Made by a program: the position numbers and the translations under genes | Notes under the pieces: model-generated | What the model was told of the DNA's origin: nothing | The model's database searches: none | What the model saw: the letters and a program-made list of their open reading frames with translations, nothing else | In this document: positions 1 to 8,288 of the stretch, one piece after another | Numbering within the stretch: position 1 is the stretch's first letter | Layout: the number at the start of each line of letters is the position of its first letter | Assembly (NCBI GenBank): GCA_002393735.1 | Contig: DGTK01000015.1 | Location: 1-64,000 of the forward strand | Source: Lachnospiraceae bacterium UBA4338 | GTDB taxonomy: Bacteria > Bacillota > Clostridia > Lachnospirales > Lachnospiraceae | Reading direction: 5' to 3' | Length of the DNA: 64,000 bases

Positions 1-13
1 AAGGTACTTATGA

Positions 14-1069
14 TTGAGAACTTACGTTGGTCTTGATGTCATTAGAGTATATTCTGCTTTTGTGATATGTTTATTCCACACAACCATACACCTCGATTGT
101 AATTATGGTATTTTTACAGCTTTTTCCAAGATGGGTGCTGTTTTTATGACAATGTTTTTTATGCTTTCCGGGTTTTCACTTTTTGTTAATTGGGCGGGAA
201 GTGACTTATTCGAAATTCCACAAATCAAAATATTTATAAAAAAAAGATTTTTTTCAATAGTTCCTATGTATTATATTGCATGCATTTTGTTTGTTGTTTT
301 GTCGCTATCAACAAAAAAAGAGCAAATATGGGAGGTAATATTATTGGCTCCAGTTGAAACGATGGGATTTCAGTCAGTATTTTCATCGTTGTTTAGTTAC
401 TCACATAATGGTGGTACATGGTTTATCTCGTGTCTGCTTATATGTTATTTTTTATATCCTTATATTCAGGAATTAATAAAAAATACCAATAAAAAAACTA
501 GAGAAGTTATGTTGTTACTGTGTGTTTTTGTTCTTTTATATTCACCATTTGTAGTTTTCTTATTTAAGATAAAAAGTATTTATAGCAATCCTTTTTTTAG
601 ACTGTTAGAGTTCATTATAGGAATTCTTTTGGCTGCTATGACGCTTGATTATGAAGGAAATGAGAAAAGATTTGTTTATAACTGGTACATAGTTATTATT
701 GCCAATTTAATGATTGTGATAGGCATATCTCTTGGCGTAAGTTTGAATGTTGATGTGGGAAATTATATGCTATATTCGTGGATTTATCTACCTTGTTTTA
801 TTGTTACATTAATTGGTTTGTCTGGAGTTGAGTCAAATATATTGAATAATTCGAAACTTCTTAAGTTGATGTCTCAAGTAACATTTGTTTTTTTCTTGGC
901 GCAGTTGTATTCGAATCAGATTTGTAAAATGCTTATCAAAAAGTATGAGATAGAGAGTAATCTTATTAGAATCTTAATTGGATGGAGTATGTGTATTATT
1001 ATAACTGTTGGATTGAGATTAATAGAAATTACTCTAAACAAATTATATAAGAAATATGCTATTTTATAA
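14..1069 (+). CDS. Membrane acyltransferase, acyltransferase-3 family
   Basis: Predicted integral membrane protein of 351 residues that would transfer an acetyl or other acyl group to a cell-surface glycan. The N-terminus shows the family start: LDVIRV, then a first membrane helix carrying CLFH with the probable catalytic His at about residue 21. About ten hydrophobic segments follow, with the usual GTWF motif near residue 135. I used the TTG at 14 because a TGA (11-13) precedes it in frame and overlaps it closely, as if translation is coupled to an upstream gene outside the window; AAGG at 1-4 is a plausible ribosome site. The acyl donor and target cannot be told from sequence. The neighbouring aepY suggests a phosphonate-decorated surface polymer. 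Confidence 0.8.
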   Translation: MRTYVGLDVIRVYSAFVICLFHTTIHLDCNYGIFTAFSKMGAVFMTMFFMLSGFSLFVNWAGSDLFEIPQIKIFIKKRFFSIVPMYYIACILFVVLSLSTKKEQIWEVILLAPVETMGFQSVFSSLFSYSHNGGTWFISCLLICYFLYPYIQELIKNTNKKTREVMLLLCVFVLLYSPFVVFLFKIKSIYSNPFFRLLEFIIGILLAAMTLDYEGNEKRFVYNWYIVIIANLMIVIGISLGVSLNVDVGNYMLYSWIYLPCFIVTLIGLSGVESNILNNSKLLKLMSQVTFVFFLAQLYSNQICKMLIKKYEIESNLIRILIGWSMCIIITVGLRLIEITLNKLYKKYAIL

Positions 1070-1101
1070 TAAATATGTTTATAGTAATAAAAGGAGAAAA
1101 A

Positions 1102-2223
1102 ATGAAAGTCGATTCTTTGTTTAGTATAATTGATTCAGAGTTTTATACGGGAGTTCCGGATAGTCAGCTTAAGGCATTATGTAATTTCCTTATGGGTAAA
1201 TATGGTATAGATTCTAAGCATCATATTATTGCAGCTAACGAGGGTAACTGTACTGCTCTTGCAGCAGGATATCACTTGGCAACAGGTAAGGTTCCTGTAG
1301 TATATATGCAGAACTCAGGGGAAGGAAATATTATTAATCCTGTTGCGTCTTTGCTTAATGATAAGGTATATGCAATTCCTGTAATTTTTATAATTGGCTG
1401 GAGAGGTGAACCGGGAATACATGATGAGCCTCAGCATATTTATCAGGGCGAAGTGACGGTAAAACTATTAGAAGATATGGGTATTTCTTCATTTATTATT
1501 GGTCAGGATACAACAGAAGAAGAATTAAAGTATGTGATGGCTGATTTTAGGGAAAAGTTAGCAAAGGGATTAGATGTAGCCTTTGTTATTCGTAAAGGTG
1601 CACTGACAGATGCATCAAAGGTTGAATATAAGAATGACAATAAGATGATTAGAGAGGAGATCATTCAGCATATCGTTAAGGCATCTGGTGAAGATCCTAT
1701 AGTAAGTACAACAGGTAAAGCATCAAGAGAACTGTTTGAAACACGTGTTGCCAATGGGCAAAGTCATAAGTATGATTTTTTAACCGTAGGTTCTATGGGA
1801 CACAGTTCATCGATTGCATTGGGCGTAGCGCTGAATAAGCCAAATCAGCGCGTATGGTGCGTAGATGGTGACGGAGCTGTGCTTATGCATATGGGATCGA
1901 TGGCAGTAGTAGGAAGTAATAAACCTAAGAATCTTATTCATGTGGTAATTAATAATGGGGCACATGAAACAGTAGGAGGAATGCCAACAGTTGCAAGTAA
2001 TATAGACCTTGTTGCGATAGCAAAAGCATGTGGTTATCCGAATGCTGTATGCGTAGATGACTTTGAAAGTCTTGATAGGGAATTGGAACTTGCGAAGGGA
2101 AGGAATGAGCTATCATTTATTGAAGTTAAGTGTTCTATTGGAGCAAGGGAAGATTTAGGAAGGCCAACTACTACTGCGTTAGAGAACAAGGTTAATTTTA
2201 TGGAGTATTTGAAGAGTTTGTAG
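1102..2223 (+). CDS. aepY: Phosphonopyruvate decarboxylase
   Basis: Thiamine-diphosphate enzyme of 373 residues converting phosphonopyruvate to phosphonoacetaldehyde, the irreversible step of 2-aminoethylphosphonate synthesis. The N-terminal pyrimidine-binding half has ANEGNC with the likely TPP-activating Glu near residue 46. The C-terminal half has the diphosphate site VDGDGA near residue 254 followed by INNG about 30 residues later. Length matches the family. The ATG at 1102 is preferred over an upstream in-frame ATG at 1075 because AAGGAG lies just before it. PEP mutase (aepX) and the aminotransferase (aepZ) are not in the window; aepX may be upstream of it. A sulfopyruvate decarboxylase-like role is the main alternative. 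The product probably decorates a surface glycan. Confidence 0.88.
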   Translation: MKVDSLFSIIDSEFYTGVPDSQLKALCNFLMGKYGIDSKHHIIAANEGNCTALAAGYHLATGKVPVVYMQNSGEGNIINPVASLLNDKVYAIPVIFIIGWRGEPGIHDEPQHIYQGEVTVKLLEDMGISSFIIGQDTTEEELKYVMADFREKLAKGLDVAFVIRKGALTDASKVEYKNDNKMIREEIIQHIVKASGEDPIVSTTGKASRELFETRVANGQSHKYDFLTVGSMGHSSSIALGVALNKPNQRVWCVDGDGAVLMHMGSMAVVGSNKPKNLIHVVINNGAHETVGGMPTVASNIDLVAIAKACGYPNAVCVDDFESLDRELELAKGRNELSFIEVKCSIGAREDLGRPTTTALENKVNFMEYLKSL

Positions 2224-2233
2224 GAATTTGCCT

Positions 2234-2422
2234 ATGCTAGTTTTTGTTTTTGCACTAGTTATATCACTCTTTAGTTTTTCGTATGAGTATCTTATAAAAG
2301 GTGATTCTAATAAAAAGAATATCAAAAGACAACATAAAATTGGCTTTTCACTGAAAGGAGATAGGAATATGATTCTAATGATATCTTTATTGATGCTGGG
2401 TGCTGGTGTATATTGGGCGTAG
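2234..2422 (+). CDS. Small hydrophobic protein or leader-peptide ORF (uncertain)
   Basis: Open frame of 62 codons directly after aepY, starting with a hydrophobic segment that could span the membrane. It has no convincing ribosome site of its own. An internal ATG at 2369, however, is preceded by AAAGGAG at ideal distance and would give a 17-residue hydrophobic peptide, MILMISLLMLGAGVYWA. The end of the frame overlaps a tRNA-like sequence (2397-2506), so the reading frame may be incidental. I do not recognise either version. It could be a real small membrane protein, a leader peptide, or non-coding. Confidence 0.25.
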   Translation: MLVFVFALVISLFSFSYEYLIKGDSNKKNIKRQHKIGFSLKGDRNMILMISLLMLGAGVYWA

Positions 2423-2506
2423 TACGACAATAAAGATGATATAATTTACAGAAACAAAAATGTTGATGATAGGAATACACCGTGGGTTCAACTCCCGCGC
2501 GCCCAG
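2397..2506 (+). other. tRNA-like sequence or degenerate tRNA (possible attachment-site scar)
   Basis: The 3' part (2482-2505) has a perfect tRNA T-arm: stem GTGGG/CCCGC around loop TTCAACT, which fits the invariant TTCRANY pattern. It is followed directly by GCGCCCA. That strand pairs in all seven positions, allowing one G-T, with TGGGTGC at 2397-2403, and a D-arm-like segment with GG in the loop follows. I could find no anticodon stem in the A-rich middle, there is no encoded CCA, and the span (110 nt) is too long for a normal tRNA. It may be a decayed leucine-type tRNA, or the 3' end of a tRNA copied when an island integrated. It marks the left edge of the AT-rich accessory block. No integrase gene is visible. 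Confidence 0.4.
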
Positions 2507-2586
2507 TTTTAGATAATAGAGCAGATTTAATCAATATGCTACGTTGTTTGTATAAACTGAAAAGGAGTATAATACGATTGTTTCGA

Positions 2587-2620
2587 AACACAGAATTTGG
2601 AAAGATAGTTCTGTGTTTTT
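2587..2620 (+). terminator. Rho-independent terminator
   Basis: Stem AACACAGAA/TTCTGTGTT (9 bp) with a 13-nt loop, followed by further T residues. It closes transcription coming from the aepY/tRNA-like side before the consensus promoter at 2659. Confidence 0.65.
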
Positions 2621-2658
2621 GTTATATAAGGTATAGTTTATATTATTATTGGCTTGTG

Positions 2659-2687
2659 TTGACATATGATTGATATTCTAATATAAT
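2659..2687 (+). promoter_or_regulatory. Consensus sigma-A promoter for the XRE gene
   Basis: TTGACA (2659-2664), 17-nt spacer, TATAAT (2682-2687): a perfect match to the housekeeping consensus, about 37 bp before the regulator start. A promoter this strong before a regulator suggests it is normally repressed, perhaps by the regulator itself. Confidence 0.8.
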
Positions 2688-2723
2688 AGTCAAAAATGAA
2701 ACACGATTTCAAAGGAGATAATT

Positions 2724-3257
2724 ATGACTATTGATAATAAATTAATAGTGCTACGTGATAAATATAAATATACGCAACAACAGGTTGCTACTTTAATTGG
2801 AGTTAGTAAAAGCACTTATTGTAGGTATGAAAATGGATTGTCTATTCCAGGGGATAAAGAGATAGAAAAGATATTAGCACTTTATAATATTTCATATGAG
2901 CAATTTAAAGACATTGATTTGCCGTTGGAATGTGTAATTACCTATCCAGAGAAGTTATTGAACAATTTAGACATAACCATAAAAAAGTTTGGCACACCTG
3001 GAAGTGATTATAAGAGTAATATGGATAATTACAAAAAGATAAATGAAGCAATGGCGGCGATTTTATCTATACGTGATGAGGCTTTAAATTTTCCACCAAT
3101 AAATGTTTCCGATATTGATCCAGGAGCCAAAGTAAAAAAGGTGCAGTTAGATATTCGTGGTGAAATGCTGATTGAGAGCGGGTTTAAGGCGCAAAACGAA
3201 TTGTATAATGCTATACAGGAGTATTTTGAAAGACATATTGATAATAACGTAAAATGA
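2724..3257 (+). CDS. XRE-family helix-turn-helix regulator
   Basis: Protein of 177 residues with an N-terminal Cro/C1-type DNA-binding domain (residues about 5-60). It shows YTQQQVATLIGVSKSTYCRYENG, typical of the recognition-helix region, when read as consecutive short motifs TQQQVA, VSKSTY and RYENG. The C-terminal 110 residues are not recognised and could hold a dimerisation or sensing function. An AAAGGAG site sits before the ATG. Its strong promoter and position at the start of the accessory block suggest control of itself or of nearby mobile or defence genes. The target is unknown. Confidence 0.85.
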   Translation: MTIDNKLIVLRDKYKYTQQQVATLIGVSKSTYCRYENGLSIPGDKEIEKILALYNISYEQFKDIDLPLECVITYPEKLLNNLDITIKKFGTPGSDYKSNMDNYKKINEAMAAILSIRDEALNFPPINVSDIDPGAKVKKVQLDIRGEMLIESGFKAQNELYNAIQEYFERHIDNNVK

Positions 3258-3327
3258 TGGTTTTGTTTAGCTGAATAATTGGCGAATGTATTTTTGTAGT
3301 GTAGAATGTATATGTAGGAGGATAATT

Positions 3328-3609
3328 ATGCCGACCAGTAAAATATTTAAAGCAATAAACTCATATAAATTAATTCTGGGTATTGATGTCGGATATTATG
3401 AGGTATTAAACTGCTCATTAAGTGATAATACAAAAGAATATGTAGAAAATGGAGATATTCATCTTGCAATCCTGGCGAAAGTAATAAAAGAAACTATGGA
3501 AGAAGCTGTAGAACCAAAAGATGTTGATTCTATTTTTTGGAATAAATTACATGATCAAAATCATATTATTAAAATAAAGCAGTATTTACGAAACAAAGGA
3601 TTAATGTAG
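3328..3609 (+). CDS. Hypothetical protein, 93 residues
   Basis: Short soluble protein of unknown function starting MPTSKIFKAINSYKLILGIDVGYYEV. The ATG at 3328 is chosen over an upstream GTG/ATG frame because TAGGAGG lies 6-8 nt before it. It lies 70 bp after the XRE regulator on the same strand and is probably co-transcribed. No motif is recognised. The small size and position after a regulator are compatible with an accessory-element protein, but nothing in the sequence shows a function. Confidence 0.55.
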   Translation: MPTSKIFKAINSYKLILGIDVGYYEVLNCSLSDNTKEYVENGDIHLAILAKVIKETMEEAVEPKDVDSIFWNKLHDQNHIIKIKQYLRNKGLM

Positions 3610-3785
3610 GGATTATTGCTCTATAGTCAAGTAAGTAGACACGATTTGTTAAAATATTTCAGTAGCACTGAAATAGGAATGATATACATCATATTAAACA
3701 ATACATTCATTATTTCTTAGAATCATAACAAGTTGTTAGTAAATAAAGATTATATTAGTGATATATATAATGATAGAAGGTTATT
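3610..3785. other. Intergenic region with a small palindrome
   Basis: Non-coding, very AT-rich. It holds a perfect 7-bp inverted repeat, TTTCAGT-AGC-ACTGAAA (3657-3673), without a T tract, so it is more like an operator or a small RNA hairpin than a terminator. No other structure was seen. Confidence 0.35.
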
Positions 3786-4835
3786 GTGATGAATTGGGAA
3801 TTATGGTATGTTTTTTTAATGTTTGCAGTAATTTTATGTACATATAATTTGTTAGTTGCTGCTACTATAATTGAAAAAAATCAACAGAGCAAGATAACTA
3901 ATAAAGAAAATGAAAAAACAGATATAGTTACAAAATATAATATAATAATTTTTTTATTTTCTTTGGCTTTATGTTTTGTCTTCTTACTTATTGGGGTGTG
4001 GCGTGGGAATGTATTCTTTTTTTATATCAATTTTTTGTTACTGAGCGTTATATTTTTTGAAAAAATCATGCAAGCAACAGATACAGTCTTTGAGATTATT
4101 TTTGGTCTTGGACTATCAACGGAAAAGATGACGATTCGAAAATACTACTTGGTGATGTTTTTTTGCAATATGTCATTATTGTTAATATCAACTCCAATAA
4201 CATCCATCGAAATGTTTATTAAGCAGTTAAGTAGTTTGGAAAATAGTTATATTAAGGAAATTGGAATAACGGCTGTTTTGTATTTATGTATTTTTTTGCC
4301 TTTGTTTACATGCATGATTTCTATGACGCTTCCTTTAAAACAAGTTTTGTTATTTAAGGACAGAATAGATAAAAATTTTAAAAAGAATAAACAAAGGATA
4401 TTTATTTATACAAAAAAGTTTGGTTCTAGATTCATAATAAAAATAATGAGCGATAGTAGTATTTTTGCAAAAACTATGTATTGTCTAATTATTATACCTC
4501 TTTTTATATTTGACGTAATTATAGGGATTTGTGAAATAATTTGTAATTTTATTATAGAATCGTTTTGTAATATTATAAAAATAATAGCATTTTTTTCAAA
4601 AATATCACTATTCTGGCTTAAAATATATAAAAATTCATTTGATGTTATTGTTTCATATTTTTTTAAGTTATGTTTAATAATTACTGATGTCATGCTAGTT
4701 GTTATTTTTAGAATAAATAATCCATATAATTTTGAAGATAATTATTTATTGATATTTGAATTTATCTCAAGTGTAATTTTGATACCATTAATATTTGACT
4801 GGATAACAAGTAATAGAATAATTAATAATACCTAG
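3786..4835 (+). CDS. Integral membrane protein of unknown function
   Basis: 349 residues with about eight strongly hydrophobic segments: one at the N-terminus, two between about residues 50 and 90, others spread to the C-terminus, separated by a lysine-rich loop near residue 200. The start is either GTG at 3786 or the adjacent ATG at 3789; the ribosome site (GAAGG) is weak. The gene is extremely AT-rich even compared with the rest of this block, which points to acquisition from elsewhere. I see no transporter, enzyme or domain motif. The stop lies in a perfect 12-bp palindrome, CCTAGCGCTAGG. Confidence 0.6.
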   Translation: MMNWELWYVFLMFAVILCTYNLLVAATIIEKNQQSKITNKENEKTDIVTKYNIIIFLFSLALCFVFLLIGVWRGNVFFFYINFLLLSVIFFEKIMQATDTVFEIIFGLGLSTEKMTIRKYYLVMFFCNMSLLLISTPITSIEMFIKQLSSLENSYIKEIGITAVLYLCIFLPLFTCMISMTLPLKQVLLFKDRIDKNFKKNKQRIFIYTKKFGSRFIIKIMSDSSIFAKTMYCLIIIPLFIFDVIIGICEIICNFIIESFCNIIKIIAFFSKISLFWLKIYKNSFDVIVSYFFKLCLIITDVMLVVIFRINNPYNFEDNYLLIFEFISSVILIPLIFDWITSNRIINNT

Positions 4836-5159
4836 CGCTAGGCTATTGTGAAAATATAGTATAAATGTAAAGTATATGTTTGTACATTTTTAACGACACA
4901 ACTGTAAATAACATATTATTTCCAGTTTACAGAGAATGCCGCTTGAAGCGTGCGATTTAATAATGTTCATTCTAAGCGTTGAGATTTGCTGGATGAATTG
5001 TGTTAGCTTCTTTCATGAGCATCCTTTTAGTGGTTAGTTAGTTGGGATAATTGTCTCATGAATGTGGTATAATTATAAGGTACTCATAATAGATTGTTTA
5101 CGAATTGGTGATTAAGTTCTTAGATTTATCGGTACAAAGGGGCAAACGAGGAGGGTTTG
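4836..5159. other. Intergenic region, 324 bp
   Basis: No gene seen on either strand. There is a TATAAT at 5068-5073 with a poor -35 region (TTGGGA at 5042, 20-nt spacing), a weak candidate promoter for the DUF2971-type gene. No terminator-like hairpin with a T tract was found. Confidence 0.35.
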
Positions 5160-5990
5160 ATGATGGATAAAAAAAAGCATAGAAAAAAATTTGATAATAT
5201 ATCTTCGCCAGAAGAAATGGTTTTAGATATGCAAAAAATATTAACAAGGCCTTCAAGAACGAAAGAAAACACTTATTTATATAGATATACTAAAATTAAT
5301 TATTTGATTGAAATGATAAGAAATAAATATATGCGTCTTAATTCATGCGAATCTATGAATGATGATTTTGAGAAGTATGTATTAAGAAGGTATGACATGA
5401 AGAATCGTTTCTTTTGCTCATGTTTTACAAGAACCGAAGAAAGCCTAGCTATGTATAAAATGTATGGTCAAGACGATACAATTATGTTTAAAATTTCTTT
5501 TTCAAATCTTGAAAGAATTATAACATATAATTCAGATATTGTTATAGATAATAAGTATGCGCCATTTCATAATTATAATATAATTCATAATGGTAGTGTG
5601 ACAAATGAATTAGTTCAAGGAAAACTGTATTGTACATCGATTGGATATGTAAATCCAAGTACTCAACAAATTAAATCAGGTGGAAGAGTAAATGATTTGA
5701 TAAATCATCCGTTTAGCCAAAAAAGTTTGGCTGGAAAAATAAAATATCAGTGTTGGGAATATGAAAATGAGGTAAGATTGTGTGGGGAGTTGCCAGTTGC
5801 TTTAAAAGATGGTGATTGTATTGCTATTGGACTTCCGGATGAATTTAATGCAATGATAACTGTAACATTATGTCCAGGATTCAATAGAGATGAAAACAAA
5901 GATATGTTAATGGAACTTGAAATGCTAGGTATTAACTATTCGCAATCTGTTTATGAGTCTACTTACTCATCGTTCGTTTCTTCAAACTAA
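5160..5990 (+). CDS. DUF2971-like protein
   Basis: Soluble protein of 276 residues. The start region LYRYTKINYLIEMIRNKYMRLNS, the FFCSCFTRTEESLAMYKMYG block near residue 85-100 and a later YQCWEYENEVR segment match my memory of the DUF2971 family, in which a lone protein carries conserved W, E and R residues and no known reaction. GAGGAGG at 5149-5155 supports ATG 5160 or the next ATG at 5163. Members often occur in phage, plasmid and defence islands, which fits here. It lies 60 bp before the ATPase gene and could belong with it, but its own upstream region may carry a promoter. Function unknown. Confidence 0.6.
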   Translation: MMDKKKHRKKFDNISSPEEMVLDMQKILTRPSRTKENTYLYRYTKINYLIEMIRNKYMRLNSCESMNDDFEKYVLRRYDMKNRFFCSCFTRTEESLAMYKMYGQDDTIMFKISFSNLERIITYNSDIVIDNKYAPFHNYNIIHNGSVTNELVQGKLYCTSIGYVNPSTQQIKSGGRVNDLINHPFSQKSLAGKIKYQCWEYENEVRLCGELPVALKDGDCIAIGLPDEFNAMITVTLCPGFNRDENKDMLMELEMLGINYSQSVYESTYSSFVSSN

Positions 5991-6052
5991 CAACAATTAA
6001 TGAGTTGGTTTGTTGTTTATTCTAATATTTTATGTTGTATAGGAGATTTACT

Positions 6053-7495
6053 ATGATATTAAAAATGGATAATGTCGGGGTTTTGAAGGACGTTAATGTA
6101 AGCATATCGGGATTGAGTGTTATTACAGGAAAAAATAGCGCAGGTAAAACAACAGTCGGAAAAGTCCTCTATTCCGTTATGAGAGCCAATTATAATATTG
6201 AAGAATCATTTGAACAAGCAAAGATAGAGTATCTTGTCTCAATGATACATAAATTGAGTATGTGTTTTTATCGTTTTAATCTTTTTGCTGGATTTTCGAT
6301 GGAAATAATAAAAAATGATAATAATGATTTTTACCTTAATTATTTGAAATTATTTGATTCAAAGTTCTTGAATAATTTATTAGGTAGTGGGGTTAAGCCT
6401 ACTTTGGACTATATATTGAAATTGAAAGAAGAACTTCAAGATATCGATTTTTATGCATACTCAACTAATTTTACAACTAATAAAAGAAGTGATGATTTTG
6501 AAAAAAAGAGAACAAAACCCGATTATTTTTCTTCAATAAAAGAGGAGATGATTGAGTTATGTGATAAAATGTTAGATTCAATTCAAGATGAAAATGCGTT
6601 TCAAAACTTTATTAAAGATAGAACAAGGGCCTTTATGAATTATGAATTTCACAATCAAATAGGACCGGTTAGAAATAGACAAAGCGTGTCTACTGTTAAC
6701 ATTTGTGATAACGGAAGTTCGGTAATTTCATTTATTGTAAATAGCGATGAAGACTATGAATTTGGCATAGATAGTACGTTTGCTTTTACTGGAACAAAAG
6801 CGATTTTTATTGATAATCCTTTTGTGATTGATCAGGTATTTAATCAAAATAATCAGACTATGTTTAATAATAGAAATGTAATTGATGATATTGATTCGTT
6901 AGGTACCTTTGGAATTACATCGCACGATGAATATTTAATAGACTTACTTAGAAAGCGTGTAACGGATAATTTCTTTAGTAATCGTGAACTTCAGTTATCC
7001 CAGAAATCTGTAATAACTAAAATTAATAGTATTATCCCAGGTGAATTTCAGGAATCAGGTGATGGTTTTTTTTACATTGATAAGGACGCTAAACTTGATG
7101 TTCAAAATCTTGCAACAGGTTCTAAAATGTTTTCTATTATTAAGTTGCTTATGATTAATGGTCATCTAAATAAGAAAACTATTTTGGTTTTAGATGAACC
7201 GGAAGCACATCTTCATCCAGAGTGGATCAATAAGTTTGCTGAGATTATGGTTTTGCTAATTAAAGAAATAGGTATAAGGATTTTGCTGACTACTCATAGT
7301 CCCAATTTATTGATTGCATTGGAAGTTTATTCTAAGAAGTATCAAATTGAAGATGAATCTCATTTTTATCTTTCCCAGATAGAAGAAAATGGATGGCATG
7401 CAAATATACTCTGTATAGATGATAATATTAATGAAGGATATGCTCATTTATCAATCCCATTAATTGAAATGTCTATTAATAGAGAGGAAAAATAA
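6053..7495 (+). CDS. AAA-family ATPase of the OLD/RecF-like type, defence candidate
   Basis: 480-residue ATPase with ABC-type motifs: Walker A GKNSAGKT at residues 26-33, a signature-like LATGSK near 355-365, Walker B ILVLDEPEAHLHPE near 375-390, and a switch His in TTHSPN near 415. The long middle region is unlike SMC coiled coils and fits the AAA_15/AAA_21 group seen in OLD nucleases, PARIS and related anti-phage systems. No nuclease domain is fused. ATG 6053 is preceded by AGGAGA. The stop is 3 bp from the next gene, so the two are surely co-expressed. It probably senses a phage or foreign DNA signal and controls its partner; that role is inferred from context and family. Confidence 0.75.
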   Translation: MILKMDNVGVLKDVNVSISGLSVITGKNSAGKTTVGKVLYSVMRANYNIEESFEQAKIEYLVSMIHKLSMCFYRFNLFAGFSMEIIKNDNNDFYLNYLKLFDSKFLNNLLGSGVKPTLDYILKLKEELQDIDFYAYSTNFTTNKRSDDFEKKRTKPDYFSSIKEEMIELCDKMLDSIQDENAFQNFIKDRTRAFMNYEFHNQIGPVRNRQSVSTVNICDNGSSVISFIVNSDEDYEFGIDSTFAFTGTKAIFIDNPFVIDQVFNQNNQTMFNNRNVIDDIDSLGTFGITSHDEYLIDLLRKRVTDNFFSNRELQLSQKSVITKINSIIPGEFQESGDGFFYIDKDAKLDVQNLATGSKMFSIIKLLMINGHLNKKTILVLDEPEAHLHPEWINKFAEIMVLLIKEIGIRILLTTHSPNLLIALEVYSKKYQIEDESHFYLSQIEENGWHANILCIDDNINEGYAHLSIPLIEMSINREEK

Positions 7496-7498
7496 CTA

Positions 7499-8137
7499 AT
7501 GGAATACGAAAATAAAAAAATAATGTGTTACTTGCAACATAGGTTTGGAGAGAATTGTTTATCAGAAATATATAAAACTTTAGAGAAATGCTCTATAGAT
7601 AAAAACAATAAGCGCTTTTTAGTCTCAAGTCAAATAAAAGTTATTGATTTTGATGTTTTAACAAGCTGGTTATTTGACGGAGATAAACCTAAATCTGCAG
7701 ATTCATTTACATTTTGTAACGATTGGATATATTTAATTGAGTTTAAATCTGGAAATATTGAAAAAACTGATACATTAAAAAATATACTAACCTCCGTAAA
7801 AGGAAAAATAATTGATAGCGAAAGTACTATATTGGATAAAGTTGTTTATAATATTCCTGAAATAGATGAGCAAAGAGTTCGTTTAAAATATTATTTAGTT
7901 GTTTCGGCAAAAAGACTTGGTATTGATGCTAATGTATATGTTTTGGCAAAATTATCAAAGGGAGCCGAAACTCTAACAAAGAGTCAAAATGAATTAATAT
8001 CTAGTATTAGTGATTTTTATAAGGTTAAACAAAGCCCGAGTAATCATTATGATGATATCGATGTTTGGTTTCGCGATTTGTTTGAATTAAATATTGAGGC
8101 TGAAGGGATTAGAGATATTGATGATTTTGAGATATAA
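7499..8137 (+). CDS. PD-(D/E)XK-like partner protein of the ATPase
   Basis: 212-residue soluble protein. Residues 64-84 contain Asp68, then a hydrophobic strand ending in Glu81-Phe-Lys83, the D...ExK pattern of PD-(D/E)XK nucleases. The strand and helix order around it (KSADSF, WIYLIEFKSG) fits that fold. It starts 3 bp after the ATPase stop, so translation is likely coupled. If the motif is real, the pair would be an ATPase sensor plus nuclease effector. Other possible readings are a DUF4435- or RloB-like partner, but the DxD pair of TOPRIM proteins is not obvious. I do not recognise a named system with this pairing. Confidence 0.5.
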   Translation: MEYENKKIMCYLQHRFGENCLSEIYKTLEKCSIDKNNKRFLVSSQIKVIDFDVLTSWLFDGDKPKSADSFTFCNDWIYLIEFKSGNIEKTDTLKNILTSVKGKIIDSESTILDKVVYNIPEIDEQRVRLKYYLVVSAKRLGIDANVYVLAKLSKGAETLTKSQNELISSISDFYKVKQSPSNHYDDIDVWFRDLFELNIEAEGIRDIDDFEI

Positions 8138-8288
8138 ATTAAAGGTTATTATTATGTTCAATAATTGGTATTATTGGAAAATATAATTTATGAATATACT
8201 GACGAATGCAAATAATGTAATATGCTGTTAGTATAAATGAAGAGATGTGACACCAAATTAATGAATTGGATTATAAAGGATTATAAAT
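8138..8288. other. Intergenic region with a short inverted repeat
   Basis: Contains CAATAAT-tggt-ATTATTG (7 bp, from about 8159) soon after the stop of the preceding gene, a weak terminator candidate without a clean T tract. No gene seen. Confidence 0.3.

Noticed and set aside
2397..2506. tmRNA or selenocysteine tRNA
   Set aside because: The 5' end does not have the tmRNA start pattern, no tag-coding region fits, and the acceptor plus T-stem is 12 bp, not the 13 bp of tRNA-Sec; no anticodon stem was found.
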